Source of the DNA: Colius striatus
Lineage: Eukaryota > Chordata > Aves > Coliiformes > Coliidae
Direction: 5' to 3'
DNA length: 64,000 nucleotides
Assembly: GCF_028858725.1 (NCBI RefSeq)
Contig: NC_084760.1
Location: forward strand, 59,359,367 to 59,423,366
The notes below the pieces were generated by a model. The model was not told the DNA's origin, did no database searches, and saw nothing but the letters and a program-made list of their open reading frames with translations. The first letter of the stretch is position 1. The number at the start of each line of letters is the position of its first letter. This document shows, in pieces, positions 42,764 to 55,510 of this stretch. A program made the position numbers and the translations under genes.

Positions 42764-43465
42764 AGGACATTAAGAGAGCCTCACATCTCAGGAAGCACAC
42801 TGAAAACCAGTATGCAGCTCTGCAGGTTTAAAAATAACCAGCTGTTCAGAGGAAAACAAAACTGGGAGAAGAAATTAGTGCTGTGCACACAAATGATACA
42901 GCTGCTGCCATTCGAAAAGGTCTTATAATACTTCTGCTTTCTCCCAAGCCAAGTAAGCATTACTTTATGCAACTCATCAGACACCAGAGACCTCCTGCAG
43001 TGTAGTGTTTCAGTTCCCTCACATGACACAGGATTTGGGGGGAGGCAAATGACCTTGCCCACTAACCCTTCCCTAGCTTACTGAGAAGAAATCTATATGA
43101 CCAGCTCTCGAGAGAGCTGAGCTGGAGCATATAAGGAAGGCAGTCTTATTAAATTGAAGGTGCATAAACAGCAAGTTCAAATCAAGGACTGACATCGAGG
43201 AAATTGAGAAGGGTGATGAAGAGGAACTGACATTTTTTTATTAGCCTGTACACTTTGAGAAAGACTGTAGGTTTTGTAAAGCATGCTTTCCACAGAATTT
43301 GTAATGAAAAAACAACAGCAATGGGAAACAAAAGTTCTTTCTGCTGACCGACCAAGTTTTTAAACCACAAAAAGACTCAGATGGTATCCTGTACACCAGT
43401 TATTATCCTAGTTTAAGGATAAATGGATGACTTTGCAAATAATAAACCAGTAAGTATGGAGTTTT
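42764..43465 (+). other. Probable SMLR1 3' untranslated region
   Basis: The first AATAAA that I see downstream of the stop codon on this strand is at 43441-43446, so a transcript end near 43,460 is plausible. The boundary is inferred from the signal alone. An ATTAAA at about 43728 is an alternative. Confidence 0.35.
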
Positions 43466-45096
43466 CTGGTTTTGCATGTTATTTGTCACACACTAAACAA
43501 TCTCCTCCCCCTCACGTGAGCTGTAGATGTAAAATTTTTAGTGTATCTCTGACTGGCTGTGGCAAATGGGGCAGGAAAATTCAACTCAAACTACTTGAAA
43601 GTAATATTGTCTTTTAATGTCTCTGCTTCTGACTCTCAAGTTTAGACCCAAACCAATGAAGAATGAAAAGTGACTGTCAGTACTGTCCTTGATATTTACT
43701 GTCCCTATCTGTCTTCAATTACCTTTCATTAAAGCTGTTTACCATTACTCCCCTGTAAGAACAAAATGGATGATGCCTTGTCTGAGATTATGTGCACTTT
43801 TGCACAATTTTGGCTCTAATAGACTTTTAAGAACTCCTTTGAATCACTTTCTAAAGACACCAACAAGGCCATGACCACAACTTTATGAAGCACTGTAATT
43901 TATCAGTCTCTGAGAAGAAAACGGGAGTAAAACAGTGAATACCTTTGCTACACATAAGACTCCTCCATCACATTTTAGTACTATCCTATTTTTTAAAATA
44001 TGTAATTCATCACACTGGTTTACATCTATGCAAAGAAAGGAATACAATGCATTGAACAGATGAAGAGCCAATTGCTTGTTACTTGGAAAGAGCTACCGGT
44101 ATATTTGTATAGCAAAAGTAAAGGTTACAATATTCAAGTGCAAGTACCTCTAATTAGATCTAGTAGTCTCTATTTAGATACCCAGAAGAATTACCAACAT
44201 TTGAAAGTGCAAATTGCTCTGTAGTTCCATTTGACATCAACAGAAGGTGATGGGTGGAAAAAGCCTGGCATTTATTTAGAAGTCACAGCATTAACATGAA
44301 CAGTAAAAGTTAAATACAAGATAGAAATCTAGACCTTGACTTCAAAAGAAACAAACTGTAAAAGAACCACAGCAAAACCTGGAAGAGCAAATATAGTAAA
44401 AACAAGTTTATCTCAGTCAGCTGGCAGAGGAATCTGCAGCTCAATTGCAGGGTTCCTCATCTCCAGCTGTCAACTCTCTCCAGATGCCCTTTAACAGGCT
44501 CTTTGTGTTTCAAAATGCCCCACCTGTAATCACACCAAAAGTGCTTTCCTGATATTTTTCAAGAGGCTCAAGATACTTTTCTTCTGATTTCACTCTCTGT
44601 ATAATTTTTTTCTTCACCATGAGAGAAAAGTGTGCAGTCCTTTGGTTCTTACACCAGAAATTTCATTTGACTAGCAACAAACATTATACGTTTCAGAAAG
44701 CGAAAGAAAATAAGCACTCAAAAGGCAGCCCTCAAACAGGAAATCACAATAGCTCCCTATTACCCAGCTGCCGAGTGGACCTCACATTTGTAGCTACTCA
44801 GGACACTGAGAAGCATCTGCTCCCTGAACTCCTTCATACCTGACCTTTCACATTGTCTGGCAGGCCTAGTACAACACAGTCCCAAGCAACGCACCCTTTC
44901 TTTACATCTAATACATACAGACTGCAAGAGTATAAAAAGGTCTTAATATCGTTTTCCTCCTACCTCTAGTGAACTCTACTTTTCTACTTAAGGTGCTGCA
45001 ATATGCAAACAAAATAATGTTGCTCTCATTGAAAGATCCATCATGACCCCATGCAAGCAGTGATGATGGAAAAGAATGTGACGCTTTGTTTAATTT
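43466..45096. other. Intergenic between convergent genes
   Basis: No gene or recognised repeat seen; AT-rich with short unsupported open frames. Confidence 0.5.
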
Positions 45097-45445
45097 CATA
45101 GAATCATAGAATGGTACAGGTTGGAAGGGACTTTTAGAGATCATCTAGTCCAACCCCCCTGCAGAAGCAGGTCCATCTAGATCAGGTCACACAGGAACAT
45201 GTTCAGGCAGGTCTTGAAGACCTCCAAGGAAGGAGCCTCCACACACTTCCTAGGCAGCCTGTGCCAGGGCTCCCTCACCTCAACAGTGAAATAGTTTTTC
45301 CTTCTGTTTAAATGGAACTGTGTTCCAGCTTCTTTCCATTACCCATTGTCCTGTTGGTACAATAGAAAAAAAGGATGCCCCAACCTCCTGACATCCACCA
45401 TTTATATACTTATAGATATTAATGAGATCCCCAGTTTATGAGATC
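45097..45445 (-). mobile_element. CR1 LINE 3' end, minus orientation
   Basis: On the plus strand it begins with 'catagaatcatagaatgg', the reverse complement of the CR1 terminal repeat. It continues through 'tctagtccaacccccctgca', 'ggtcttgaagacctccaagg' and 'gcagcctgtgccagggctcc', and fades near 'aatgagatccccagtttatg'. It is 5' truncated with no coding capacity. Confidence 0.93.
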
Positions 45446-47044
45446 CCCTAATTTTTGACACTTCTAAGCTTAGATCTATGTCATGATGTAAAGTGTTTAA
45501 GGTTCATTAGAAAAACAACAAGACGGTTATTATGCAGTGTCAGAAGTGTACTTATGAATACTCATATGGCACAGAGATGGAGACACTAAGATGTAACATG
45601 AGTCTTAACTCATTTAACTATTATTAACAGAGATCAAAAGGTCTGTTATCCTGGTTACAGATTTTCTTCAGTGTCAGTGTTCCTGTAGGCTGAGATGTTA
45701 AACATCAAACACACTGCAAACAGTGGAGACCTAAATGTGAAAGCCAAGTATAACATGGTGTCTAAGGGGAGATCTGAAACTTTGATTGTTACAATGCACC
45801 TCTGCTTACAGCTTTCTCACTTAGAAAAAAAATGGTACAGAATCAATGAGCCTGACTTACTGGCCTCCTGCCATGACTCTGTTCTGTACCTCTCCAGAGG
45901 CTGTTTCATCATTTGCTATTTAAGTGTTCAACAATTTCCTCAGAAGCAGATTATATAGATCCTGGCAACATGTATGACATACTGACAACTTATTCAATAT
46001 CCTGTGCTATGGAACACAGGTATTATAGGTGTTTTCCTATATAAACCTGGGATAGCAAATTTTTGCTTTTTAAGCATAACAGCAGCTTTGAAGTGAAGAA
46101 AAGTTCTTTTTTAAGCTACAACAGTGAAACTACTTTTTACCTGAGTACATAAACTTCTGTGATATTGACATCGTTAAAGAAAATCTTTAAATACTCTCTC
46201 TAAGATATTATTTTATCCTTTTGTTAGCTACCATCCATAAAATACTTTGCAGGGAAGTTGAGACTTTTCACATTTAAGATGCTGCCAACAGAAAAGCAGT
46301 GAGCTTGGATAATGACCGGAGGTTATAGGAATTACAACACGCACATAGAGAATTCCAAAGATCTGTTCCTTCACCACCCAAGAAAAGACTGGCCATGTCA
46401 ACATGTAAAGATATAGAAATGAAGTTTAACAAGTCTTACCACAACAAAAAAATGATTTTGTTGATTTCACAAAATAACTTGACAATAAAGAGATTTAAAA
46501 TGTTGAAAAATTGGGTCACTCTTTAAGAACACTTTATTGTAAAATGGTGGTATAACACCAAAGAGAAGATTATCTAGATATACTGTATGCTTTTGACACT
46601 ACTGCTTATTGAGCTGTAATTGCTAACACGTAGGAGACTTTGACATTCATTCATTATGAAAATCCTCAGGCCTTGCTGTTTCCTGTTCCATCACTGAATA
46701 GGATCAAGAAACATCTGTTTTCATGCTACTATCTTACCTAGTTGCTTCATAAAGGAAAAAAGTATATTTAAATAACATTGATCTAATCTTTGTCTAGATC
46801 AATTGTAAAAGCATTCTCTAAACACATATGAAAACAGTGTTTTCCATTTGTCTGTTATCACTGGGGAGTCCTCTGTCTTCTGGTCACTAGCAATAACATG
46901 AAGCTAGGACCCAGTAAGCATGTTTAAAACCTTCCTGTATGCCTTTCTTTCTGTCCTACGTTAAAGTGTCAACATTAAAGTAGGAAAGGTATAAAAAAGG
47001 TGGTAAGAATGATAAAGAATTGTGAAGTAGCTTTTAGCTGGGGA
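45446..47044. other. Intergenic, no gene recognised
   Basis: AT-rich unique sequence with nothing that I can support. Confidence 0.5.
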
Positions 47045-47147
47045 ATCATAGGATCATCGAATGCTTGGAAGGGACCTTGAAGATCATCTAGTTCCAAGCC
47101 CACTGCCAGAGTCAGGGTCACCTTCCACTAGACCAGGTTGCTCAAAG
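47045..47147 (-). mobile_element. CR1 LINE 3' tip, minus orientation
   Basis: It opens with 'aatcataggatcatcgaatg' and continues 'ttggaagggaccttgaagat', 'catctagttccaagccc' and 'ttccactagaccaggttgct', the reverse complement of a CR1 3' end. Only about 100 bases remain. Confidence 0.88.
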
Positions 47148-48305
47148 AATGACTGAAGAGAGAATGACTGTTGGGTGTTTCTTCTAGTATCTGCAGTGGC
47201 ACTATCAAATGAAGCTAGCAGGGACAGGTTCTAAAGAAATGGAAGGTGTTTGGTTTCTTTTTCTTACAATACATGGAATAGTGAAAATGCCTGCCAGAGG
47301 AATTTTTTAAAAAGCAATTAGCCAAAAACCAGGGAGGCAGATAAATATGAAAGACCAGTAAGTCCGAAAGCTGGAAGAATATTTGGGAAAATACTACTTT
47401 TTAGTATGGTATGTATTTGTACATACACTCTTTGGAAAATACCAGTAGCCTCGGAGACAGAAATGAGGCAGTTACTCATCTAGCCCAGCTCAGTACAGCC
47501 ATTCATGCATACTTATCTCCACAAGCTCTTGTAGGATTTGACTTGTACCAACCAATCATTTAATACTACAAGTATTAGCAGCACTTGCAAAGCTTGTAAT
47601 TTGTACCAATATTATCAGTCCAAGTATCTTCTTTCAAGTGCAGTGTAAAATCTACCCAAAAATGAAAATCAGAACAGTTTCAAACCTTCTGAAGGTGCTA
47701 GTCAAGCCAACAGTGTGGGATATACCAGCTGCTCCAAGAAGCCCACTTCTCTACTTAACATGCCTGAAAAATGAAAAGCTCCCACGGCATCCTGGCTAAA
47801 GTTAGTTAGTTGTTGTTCTGATCACTATCAAATCTCACAAACTCTGACCTCTACCATAGCATTTACTTCATTCCATCTGTTCTATTTCTCCCATAGCCAA
47901 ACTAAAAGCTGCCATTCAGCTTATCAAATGGAAGTATACTTTAAGAAACACTTTGAATTGTAGTTACTCATCACCTTTTTTTGTTTAAACGGTCTGTCTC
48001 TAGAGTTGCTTGCTGTTTCTTTATGAAACTTTCATCTAGGAAACCATCTGTAGAAAAAGTCCAACATTTATTATGAACACTTATGTGAATATTACTAAGA
48101 AGAAACATGTATTTTTGTGTAGAATCCACACCACTCATTTTACTAAGTATTGAAGCAGAATTATTTACTGAAATATCTTCGAGGAGGCTAGAATTGTATT
48201 CAAAATTGCCCATGTATTATAAAGCCAACTTGTGAAGTGCCTTGAGGACAGTTTCTTTTGTTTCATGTTGCAATTTTTGCTATAGATATATGTAATACAC
48301 AGGTA
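47148..48305. other. Intergenic, no gene recognised
   Basis: Unique AT-rich sequence with no supported features. Confidence 0.5.
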
Positions 48306-49065
48306 TGTGAGAAAACTCGTGGGTTGAAATAGAGACAGTTTAGTAATTAACACAAAAGCCGTGCACACAAGCAAAACAAACCAAGGAATTCATTCACTAC
48401 CGTGCATCAGCTGGCAGGTGTTCAGCCATCCCCAGGATGGCAGGGCTCCATCACGCATAATGGTCACTTGAGAAGACAAACAGCACCACTTTGGAAGTTT
48501 CCCCTTTCCTTCTTCTTCTACCAGCTTTATATGCTGGGCATGACGTCATATGGTCTGGAACATCCCTTTGTTCAGTTGGGGTCAATTGTCCTGGATGTGT
48601 CCCCTTCCCAACTCCTTGTGCACCCCCAGCTCACTCGCTAGTGGGGTGGAGTGAGAGGCCAGAAAAGGCCTTGATGCTGGGACAAGGGCTAATGGCTTTA
48701 AACTGAGAGAAGCTAGATTTAGATTAGATACTAGGAAGTTCTTCCCCGTGAGGGGGGTGAGTCACTGGAACAGGTTGCCTAGAGAGGTTGTGAATGTCCC
48801 ATCCCTGGAAGCGTTCCAGGCCAGGTTGGGTGTGGCTTGGAACAAGTTGGTCTAGTTGAAGGTGCCTCTGACCATGGCAGGGGGATTGGAATTTAGCAAT
48901 TTTGAAGGTCCTTTCCACCCACAAACCATTCTGTGATTCCATGATTTTATTGCTCAGCAATAACAAAACTATCCCTGAATTATCAACACTTGTTCCAGCA
49001 CAAATCCAAAACATAGCCCCATACTAGCTACCATAAAGAAAACTTGCCCAGCTAAAATCAGCACA
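48306..49065 (+). mobile_element. Avian ERV-type LTR, interrupted by a CR1
   Basis: Two blocks look like one LTR of a kind that is common in birds. The left block (about 48306-48678) contains 'aaactcgtgggttgaaatag', 'ggaattcattcactacc', 'gtgttcagccatccccagga', 'tatgctgggcatgacgtcat' and 'ccttgtgcacccccagctc'. The right block (48951-49065) contains 'tgctcagcaataacaaaact', 'cacaaatccaaaacatagcc' and an end at 'atcagcaca'. A complete CR1 tail lies between them, so the LTR is the older element. No internal retroviral genes are visible. The left edge is uncertain and may be truncated. Confidence 0.68.
48679..48949 (+). mobile_element. CR1 LINE 3' fragment nested in the LTR
   Basis: It starts at 'gggacaagggctaatggct', continues with 'gagagaagctagatttagat', 'cactggaacaggttgccta' and 'gtggcttggaacaagttggt', and ends with 'accattctgtgattccatga'. 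This is a different CR1 subfamily from the copies with 'ggactagatgatctctaaag'. The LTR sequence resumes at once on its right. Confidence 0.85.
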
Positions 49066-50364
49066 ATATATTGTATTAAAGAAGTGACAATGAAAAGTCA
49101 TCAGAACAGCACAACATTCCACAACACTGGAAAGACTACATAAAACCAGAATCTGTAAAAGTTTACTATCTTTAGGATTGATCACACTTGAGGCTTCTGT
49201 TTTTCTGCATGACAACAGTTTTTTAATTAGTACATGTTTAGTCAATGGAAGCAATAGCTATGCAATAAGCTATGCTCACCTGAAAGCACTATTATTTTTT
49301 CCCTGTCAAAAGGTTCTAATTAGTATTTGAAGAAATACAGATCTCAGTGAAAGTAATAATATTCTTGAAAACAATATATTTGCAGTTATAAAGATTAAAT
49401 ACAATTGCAATAAACCCCAATATCAATCTAGTGTCTAACATTAGAAAGTTCCAAATCAATAAGGAATTGAAGTAATATCCTTTCCTTCCATCAAATGAGT
49501 TTGCAACTAATACTTCACCATACCAAAAATACCTCTAAACTTTTATAGATCTTTTTCTTACACATTTCTGTATGAAAAATCCATTAAGACACCGTTCTAA
49601 ATGTATGTATCTCCATTCTGACCTCCACTCACATATCCCAAACTTGTCACAGTCTCAAAAGCCTCCCTAGTCCTGCACAGTGCTGTGACATTTTTCTCAT
49701 GTTACTGGGCTGGGTGAGGTTCTTTCCCTTTCTGAAAGGCAGGATGTCTCTGGTTTTCAAGAAAAGCAGTTAAGATTGTTGTCTGCTATGTTTCTGGGTA
49801 ATGTGGGATGTAAATCAAGAATGCCTATATGCATATAGAATTCAACATCTTGGTTACTGTTGTCTGGTGTTATCCAAATTATATGAAGCCAAAAGTAACA
49901 GGAATTTCTGTTAAGCAAGTGTGCTGACAGATGGCAGCAATCTAAACTGAGAATAGCACCAAAAATACATTGCTCAAAAGTGAAAAAGAACGTAGTGAGA
50001 AGTATTATTATTTGGTTGTTACTTGAAGATCATGGTTCTCTCCTAACTCAATGAACTCAGTAGAACCACTTGCAGATTGACAGGCATTCTAACTTGCACC
50101 GTGCTGTCCAAATCTCATCTGGTTTGGCATTTGAAGATTTCTTGTCTGAAGCACAGAAATCAAGATGCTTACTGGAAGATGCCTAAAATCCACTGATACT
50201 TTTGTATCAGTATTAGAAGCCAGACAACTGTCCACTCTTCTGGTAACCTTGGAGACTACTTGTACTAATTCCTGCCTTTCAAGGTTCTGTGGCCTCTAGA
50301 ATTGAAGTTCTCATAACTGACTTGCACATTAAAATATCTTCCAAGTTTATGTCTGAATGCCAAA
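49066..50364. other. Intergenic, downstream of EPB41L2
   Basis: No gene or repeat recognised. This is the remaining gap before the inferred 3' end of EPB41L2. Confidence 0.5.
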
Positions 50365-50386
50365 AGTCATACAGAGAATAAACAAC

Positions 50387-50392
50387 TTTATT
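50387..50392 (-). terminator. Distal polyadenylation signal of EPB41L2
   Basis: AATAAA on the minus strand, about 1.24 kb after the inferred acceptor of the terminal exon. A second AATAAA at 50702-50707 could give a shorter transcript. Confidence 0.45.
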
Positions 50393-50488
50393 TTATAACA
50401 GAATTACAGAAAGCAAAATAACACTTAATACAACTTCAAGCTGCTATAAATCTAATTTGGCATTTTAACTATACACAGTTGACAGCAA

Positions 50489-50528
50489 AAAAAAAAAAAC
50501 AAACCAACAACCCAACCAACCAACCCCC
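50489..50528. repeat. Simple A-rich and CCAA repeat
   Basis: A run of A followed by 'aaccaacaacccaaccaacc'. It lies inside the inferred 3' untranslated region. Confidence 0.8.
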
Positions 50529-51632
50529 TGCAAGAACAAAATACAAACAAAATCCAAAATTATTAACAGGTTTTCTCAATGGCAGTCTCAAATGATGGTA
50601 CTGTCTTATTACTTTATGAATGGAGTCCATCATATACTTTCACTCAGTTTCCTAAAAACTTGCATTAATCACTAGACAAAGCATCTGAAACGTATACCCT
50701 CTTTATTACAGCAACGTCAGCTCTAACATGGAGACAGTGAGGTTTAATAGAAAGCAAGCATTCTACACATGTATTCAAATAATGGAAATGTTGAAGTTTG
50801 GACACGGTAAGAAAAAAAAAAGCACTAAGGTTTTAAGCTGCCTAGATCATCTCTTGTTGGAAGAAGAGAAAGATATTTTGTTCTTCCTTCTTTCCTTGTC
50901 TGGAATGCTGCAGACAGCAAAATGCCTGCAAAAAAGTTGAGCATTGGCACCAAAGTGCAAAAAGAACACAGTGCTCAGTCAGAAGAAATGTGTCTGCAAC
51001 TCCTTCTCCTCTACAGACTGCTACACCCTCTCTGCTCCACAGAGAGGAGAACCTTAGAACAGAAAGAGTTACAGAGATATCAGTATAAAATTTATCTAAA
51101 GAAATATATTTCTTCAAATTTTAGGAAATGTTGTATTTTTATAAAAATCTTTGTTATGCAATACCATATATTTACCTGAATAATCTGAAAAAAAAATCTG
51201 TAAATTACTCCAGTAAGAGATTTCATTCGAAATATCTGGAAAAAACCTACATCTAAATTAGTAAAGATCCCCCTTCCTGCACAATTACCACCTGCTCCAG
51301 TGAACAATGCTTTTTGGACTTCTTGTTCACTTTCATACAATTAAGAATCAGTTTCAAAAATACAAGTATTTGTGCAAAAGAAGATCACACCCTCTAAAAC
51401 TTCATTTAAAAAAGAAAAAAAGATTGTTAAGAAGTGGTTATAAAAAAAAAATAAACAAGAAAGATTGTAAGGGAATATAGACCAAATATGTTAAGAACGA
51501 GTTTGGTATTGTCATTTAAGTCTTGAACATCTGGTCATCATTGCTAAGCTTGGTGAACTCAGTGGAGTAGTGATGACTTGGAATGACTACAATTCTTCAC
51601 GGCCATGATCACTGTCAGTGTCATTTCTACAT

Positions 51633-54600
51633 CTGGAAGAAAAAGCAGGGGGAAAGATTACATAAGCATTCATAATAGATACTAGGTGAATGTCACATCG
51701 GAGTCAAAATGTCATTTTTTCCATTTAGGTTACTTCGAGGGAAGGTTATTCCATAAGAAAGTGTTGTATTAATTAAAGCTTCCCTCAGTCAAGAGGTAAA
51801 TGGCAATTCAGCTTCTATCAATGCTCTTCTTGCTTTAGTGTGTTTTTCCCTCCCTAAAATTCTCATAGTATTTTACTAGTCACCTCTCATATAGTGTACT
51901 GAAAATTTTATTACACAATCGAGTGCATAAATAAGAAATGAAGATATTTTTTCAATTAATTGTCCCTCAGAATCAAAGTGCAGTATCCTTCATTTTTACT
52001 AGAGAAAATAACTTTGCTAAAACAATACTGCACAGTCACTGGGACAGAGCTTTCATCGCCTTAGAAGCAACTCATCAAAACTTGTGGCATGACTCCGCTG
52101 CCTGATCACTGTTGTCTAGAGCTGCTTCTGCAGTCTCACCTGCCCTTCAGTTGCTACAGGAGGGCACAAGGTTTTTGACAGTCCAAGCTGCAGACACATA
52201 CTCAAGGCATTTCAGGTGGCCTGTGTTTAGATAACTATTTTTTTTCCTTAACATTTAACTGAAAGGCATCATCAGTCAAACAGGTCACCAGGACTCAAAT
52301 GCAATAACAGCATGGTGAAATATCTCCATATCAGTCCTTTCTTACTCTCTCACAAGCATTTCAGAACAGGAGCTGTAAAGCAATTGGCAAACTCAGGCAA
52401 GAACGTCTGACACCCTCCAATACATTGCAAACACCATTCCACAATGTATATATTTCTCAATAAAGCAAAAAGACATCCTCAGCAGACAGAAAGAATTCTT
52501 TGAACATTTTTTTCTGAATAAAATTTTTACAAAGTGTTAAATATTTGATGAAGGAACAGAATCAACTTTGCAGCTGGTCACTACTGTAGAAATGCAAACC
52601 TGCCAAGACTGTTTCTGCCTCTTGTCACACAATCCAAGATAGGATGTTGCAATTACTTATATGAAATAGGTTATGTTGAATACTGAGATTTGAAGGACAC
52701 TGTTCCGGATTAAGGTAGAATGTCATATTCTGCATAAATATAACAGAAGAGGCAATTCTTGCTCCCAAGACCTTTAAATTCACACTGATTAGTAATAAAA
52801 ACGTGACTGTAGCACATATTGTAACAGTAAATCCTTGCAAGTCAAAATGATCTGTTCTGATGCCTCAGTGTATCTTTCTACCTTAGATTCTGCTATGTAA
52901 ACGCTGAAAATATGAGAGGAATTATTTGAGCATGCATGTTCACTGGTGCTGTGTACCAAGGGAACAGTGATATTCTCCTTGCAACAAACTAACAGCTCTC
53001 TGAAAAAAAATGCAGACTGTTACAAGCCCTTTTGGAGCATTTATGTGATGTGTGGACTCATCCACACATCCCGATCTCACATTTCAGAACAGTTCCATGT
53101 CCTCTTCTATGCTTTCAAAACAAAGCTGCAACAAAAATCTTCTTATGTCCATTTTCAGTGTCACTAAGCAACAAAGCCATAAAACAAATACAACGGAATG
53201 CTGAAATAAAGGTACAGTGAAAAGCAGACTTGCGTAGAGTTCCTAATTTTTGGTGACCTTTCCCCAATCTTCCCTCACAAGCAACCTCTCCTTTGTTATT
53301 TCCACAGTTTCTAACATTATTTAATGTTATGATAATTTAAAAAGTATTAATAGTTATCATTACTATTCAGGTGAGTGTTGACCTAGCAGTTCCAAACCAT
53401 TGATCCATGTTGTTTTCCTGGTTTGCACAGTTATGAGCAAAAATTAGCCGTTCCTTTTTCAAGCACACAATAACCTGACCGCAACAGAAGACATTTTCAA
53501 GGGGCAGCTCAAACTTAGCTCCACTGTGATGTAAAACCTCTAGCACCTTAACAAGCTTGGAGAAAAGCTAGCTAAAGGATGATTTGTAAACTCAGATATC
53601 AAAACAAACACTGAACTTCTAGCACAATCTGCACGAGGCCAGAAAAGACAACTGGAACCACTTTGCCTTCAGACAGTTTATCCACCTTGTCCATCGGAGG
53701 GAAAGCATCCTACTCATCCTTGTGTGGACTTCTCCATGTCATTCAACACTGTTGCTCTATGCAGTGCTGCAGCTAGCAGCAGTTCAAGATAGACTCCCAG
53801 AAATGGTCTCCCCAATAGCTCACAACATGCAGTTTTTAACTGATGGCATACACATCAACTATTGTCTCTCCTCCTCAGCCATACAGGCCCCTCCACTCCT
53901 ATCCAGATGTTAATACAAAACAAGACACTTGTGGCTAGATGAAATAAACTAAGGCTTTAGCCTGTATCTTTCAGCTGAAAACACACACCTGTGATCAGTG
54001 ATTAGTTTAGGAAGACTCAGATTCCTTGACAATGGTCATGTTTCAGGGAGTAGCATTCAGTAGGTATGTTTCATATCCTCTCAAACTGATGCTTGCTTTT
54101 TCTCTATTCTGGATCACAGAAGCGATACCTGACAGTGAAATCTTCAGCTCTTAGGAAACTCAGGCACAGAAATAAAACTGAGTTCAACATGAGAAATTAC
54201 CAGGACTATGTGAAATGCATCCTTCTCTACAGTAAGCTTAAGCTTACATTAAATTTGGAATCAAGTCAGTGTCTCACTCTTTGTATATTCCTGGCACTTC
54301 ACGATATCTAGAAATCTCATGAAGCTGCAGGATGAAGTTTATGACAGGCAGTTTCCTTCCATAAAAAACTTTTTATCTTGTCTCCCCCTACATAAATATT
54401 TATCAAAATGCATATTAAAAGTTTAAAATTATTAAACTGGTTTTCCCTCTTGAGGTTTGCCAACAATAACTCTGCTCTTCTAGACACATTCAGAGACTTG
54501 GCAGTAGAAAGTAAGATGTCTCCGAATGAAAGCTTAAAACTCAGCTTTTTAAACTTCATTTATTTTTAAATCTCCCCCACTATTATTTAACCATTTGAAA

Positions 54601-55371
54601 TGAAACTTTTTGCTTGAATCTGAATCTACAGTTAACAAAGCCATCAAGTTTGAATCCGAAGCTTCAGTTTAACAACATCAACCAGGGTGACACGCAAAGG
54701 AAATCTGAAGCTTTCTGCACCCAAGCGGTCACTGAGCTCTAAGCTATCAGCTTATAACCAGTGCAACAGCAGAGTTTTCAGTATTTTTATCTTTCCATGG
54801 CATACATCAAGTGGAGCAGTTGGTGGGGTTTTTTTCTTCATGGAAATTAGGGCCTAATAAACTGACATTCCTTCAAGTACCTCTTTCAACTGATAAGAGG
54901 CTTGGGAAAATGATGAAAGGATACGAAGAATTAGCCAACTAAACTAAAATGTCCAAGCTTGCCCTTTTCAGTATGGGGAACCATATATAGTCTTCCCACT
55001 AAACAAGCAAGATGTAAAGCAAGGACTGTAATTGTACAGATATATAGAAAAATGTGAAATGTCCTTCATGTTTTGCAGAAACAGCCTAAACTCACTACAA
55101 TATAAACTACAATAACGTGACCAAATATTGTAGGAAGTGCCAGGAGTACTGTGACAAAAATGCGAGCCACATATAGGAAAAATTGCAATTAATGTCATAT
55201 TGGACTCAAGATAAAAATGTTACACTAAGTCTACTATTAGTGTCTGGTACAACTCACCCTTTTGTAATAGCAGATGGCAAAGACAACCCGTACTTTTCAA
55301 GCCTTTCATTACACAATACGACAGCAAACTGATGCTACATTTTCATATGCTAATTATATACATAAGTGTAC
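51633..55371 (-). other. EPB41L2 last intron
   Basis: About 3.7 kb between the exon with the stop codon and the inferred untranslated exon. No other gene is recognised. Plus-strand open frames near 53722-53913 and 54093-54311 have no support. Confidence 0.5.
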
Positions 55372-55510
55372 CTGTAGCATTTGCTTGAGGGCATTTGTGA
55401 TATTATTCTTCATCTTCTTCAGCGAGTTCAGTTTCTTTGTGCACAACCACTCTTGTGACAGACATGTCAGGGTGCTGTTCTTTGGCTTCTTTGATTGCTT
55501 GTGCCAGGGC
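55372..55510 (-). CDS. EPB41L2: EPB41L2 last coding exon, with stop codon
   Basis: It encodes [20 protein letters not shown] followed by [15 protein letters not shown] and TAA at 55403-55405 (35 residues). The acceptor CATTTGCAG precedes GCC. Coding ends at 55403, and the exon probably continues 31 bases to a donor CAG|GTACAC at 55371, a weak but possible site. If that donor is not used, the untranslated region simply continues. The sequence is the end of the protein 4.1 C-terminal domain. Confidence 0.92.

Larger units (their letters stand above)
50365..51632 (-). other. EPB41L2: EPB41L2 terminal exon, 3' untranslated region
   Basis: On the minus strand a strong acceptor (CTTTTTCTTCCAG) ends at 51633, and sequence without a long frame runs down to two polyadenylation signals, AATAAA at 50702-50707 and at 50387-50392 (seen as TTTATT on the plus strand). 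Together with the donor just after the stop codon at 55371 this suggests that the 3' untranslated region is split, with its bulk here. The distal signal would end the transcript near 50,365-50,375. The exon link is inferred from splice signals only. Confidence 0.5.

Noticed and set aside
48402-48706. Plus-strand frames of 70-80 codons
   Set aside because: They fall within the LTR sequence, not in a gene.
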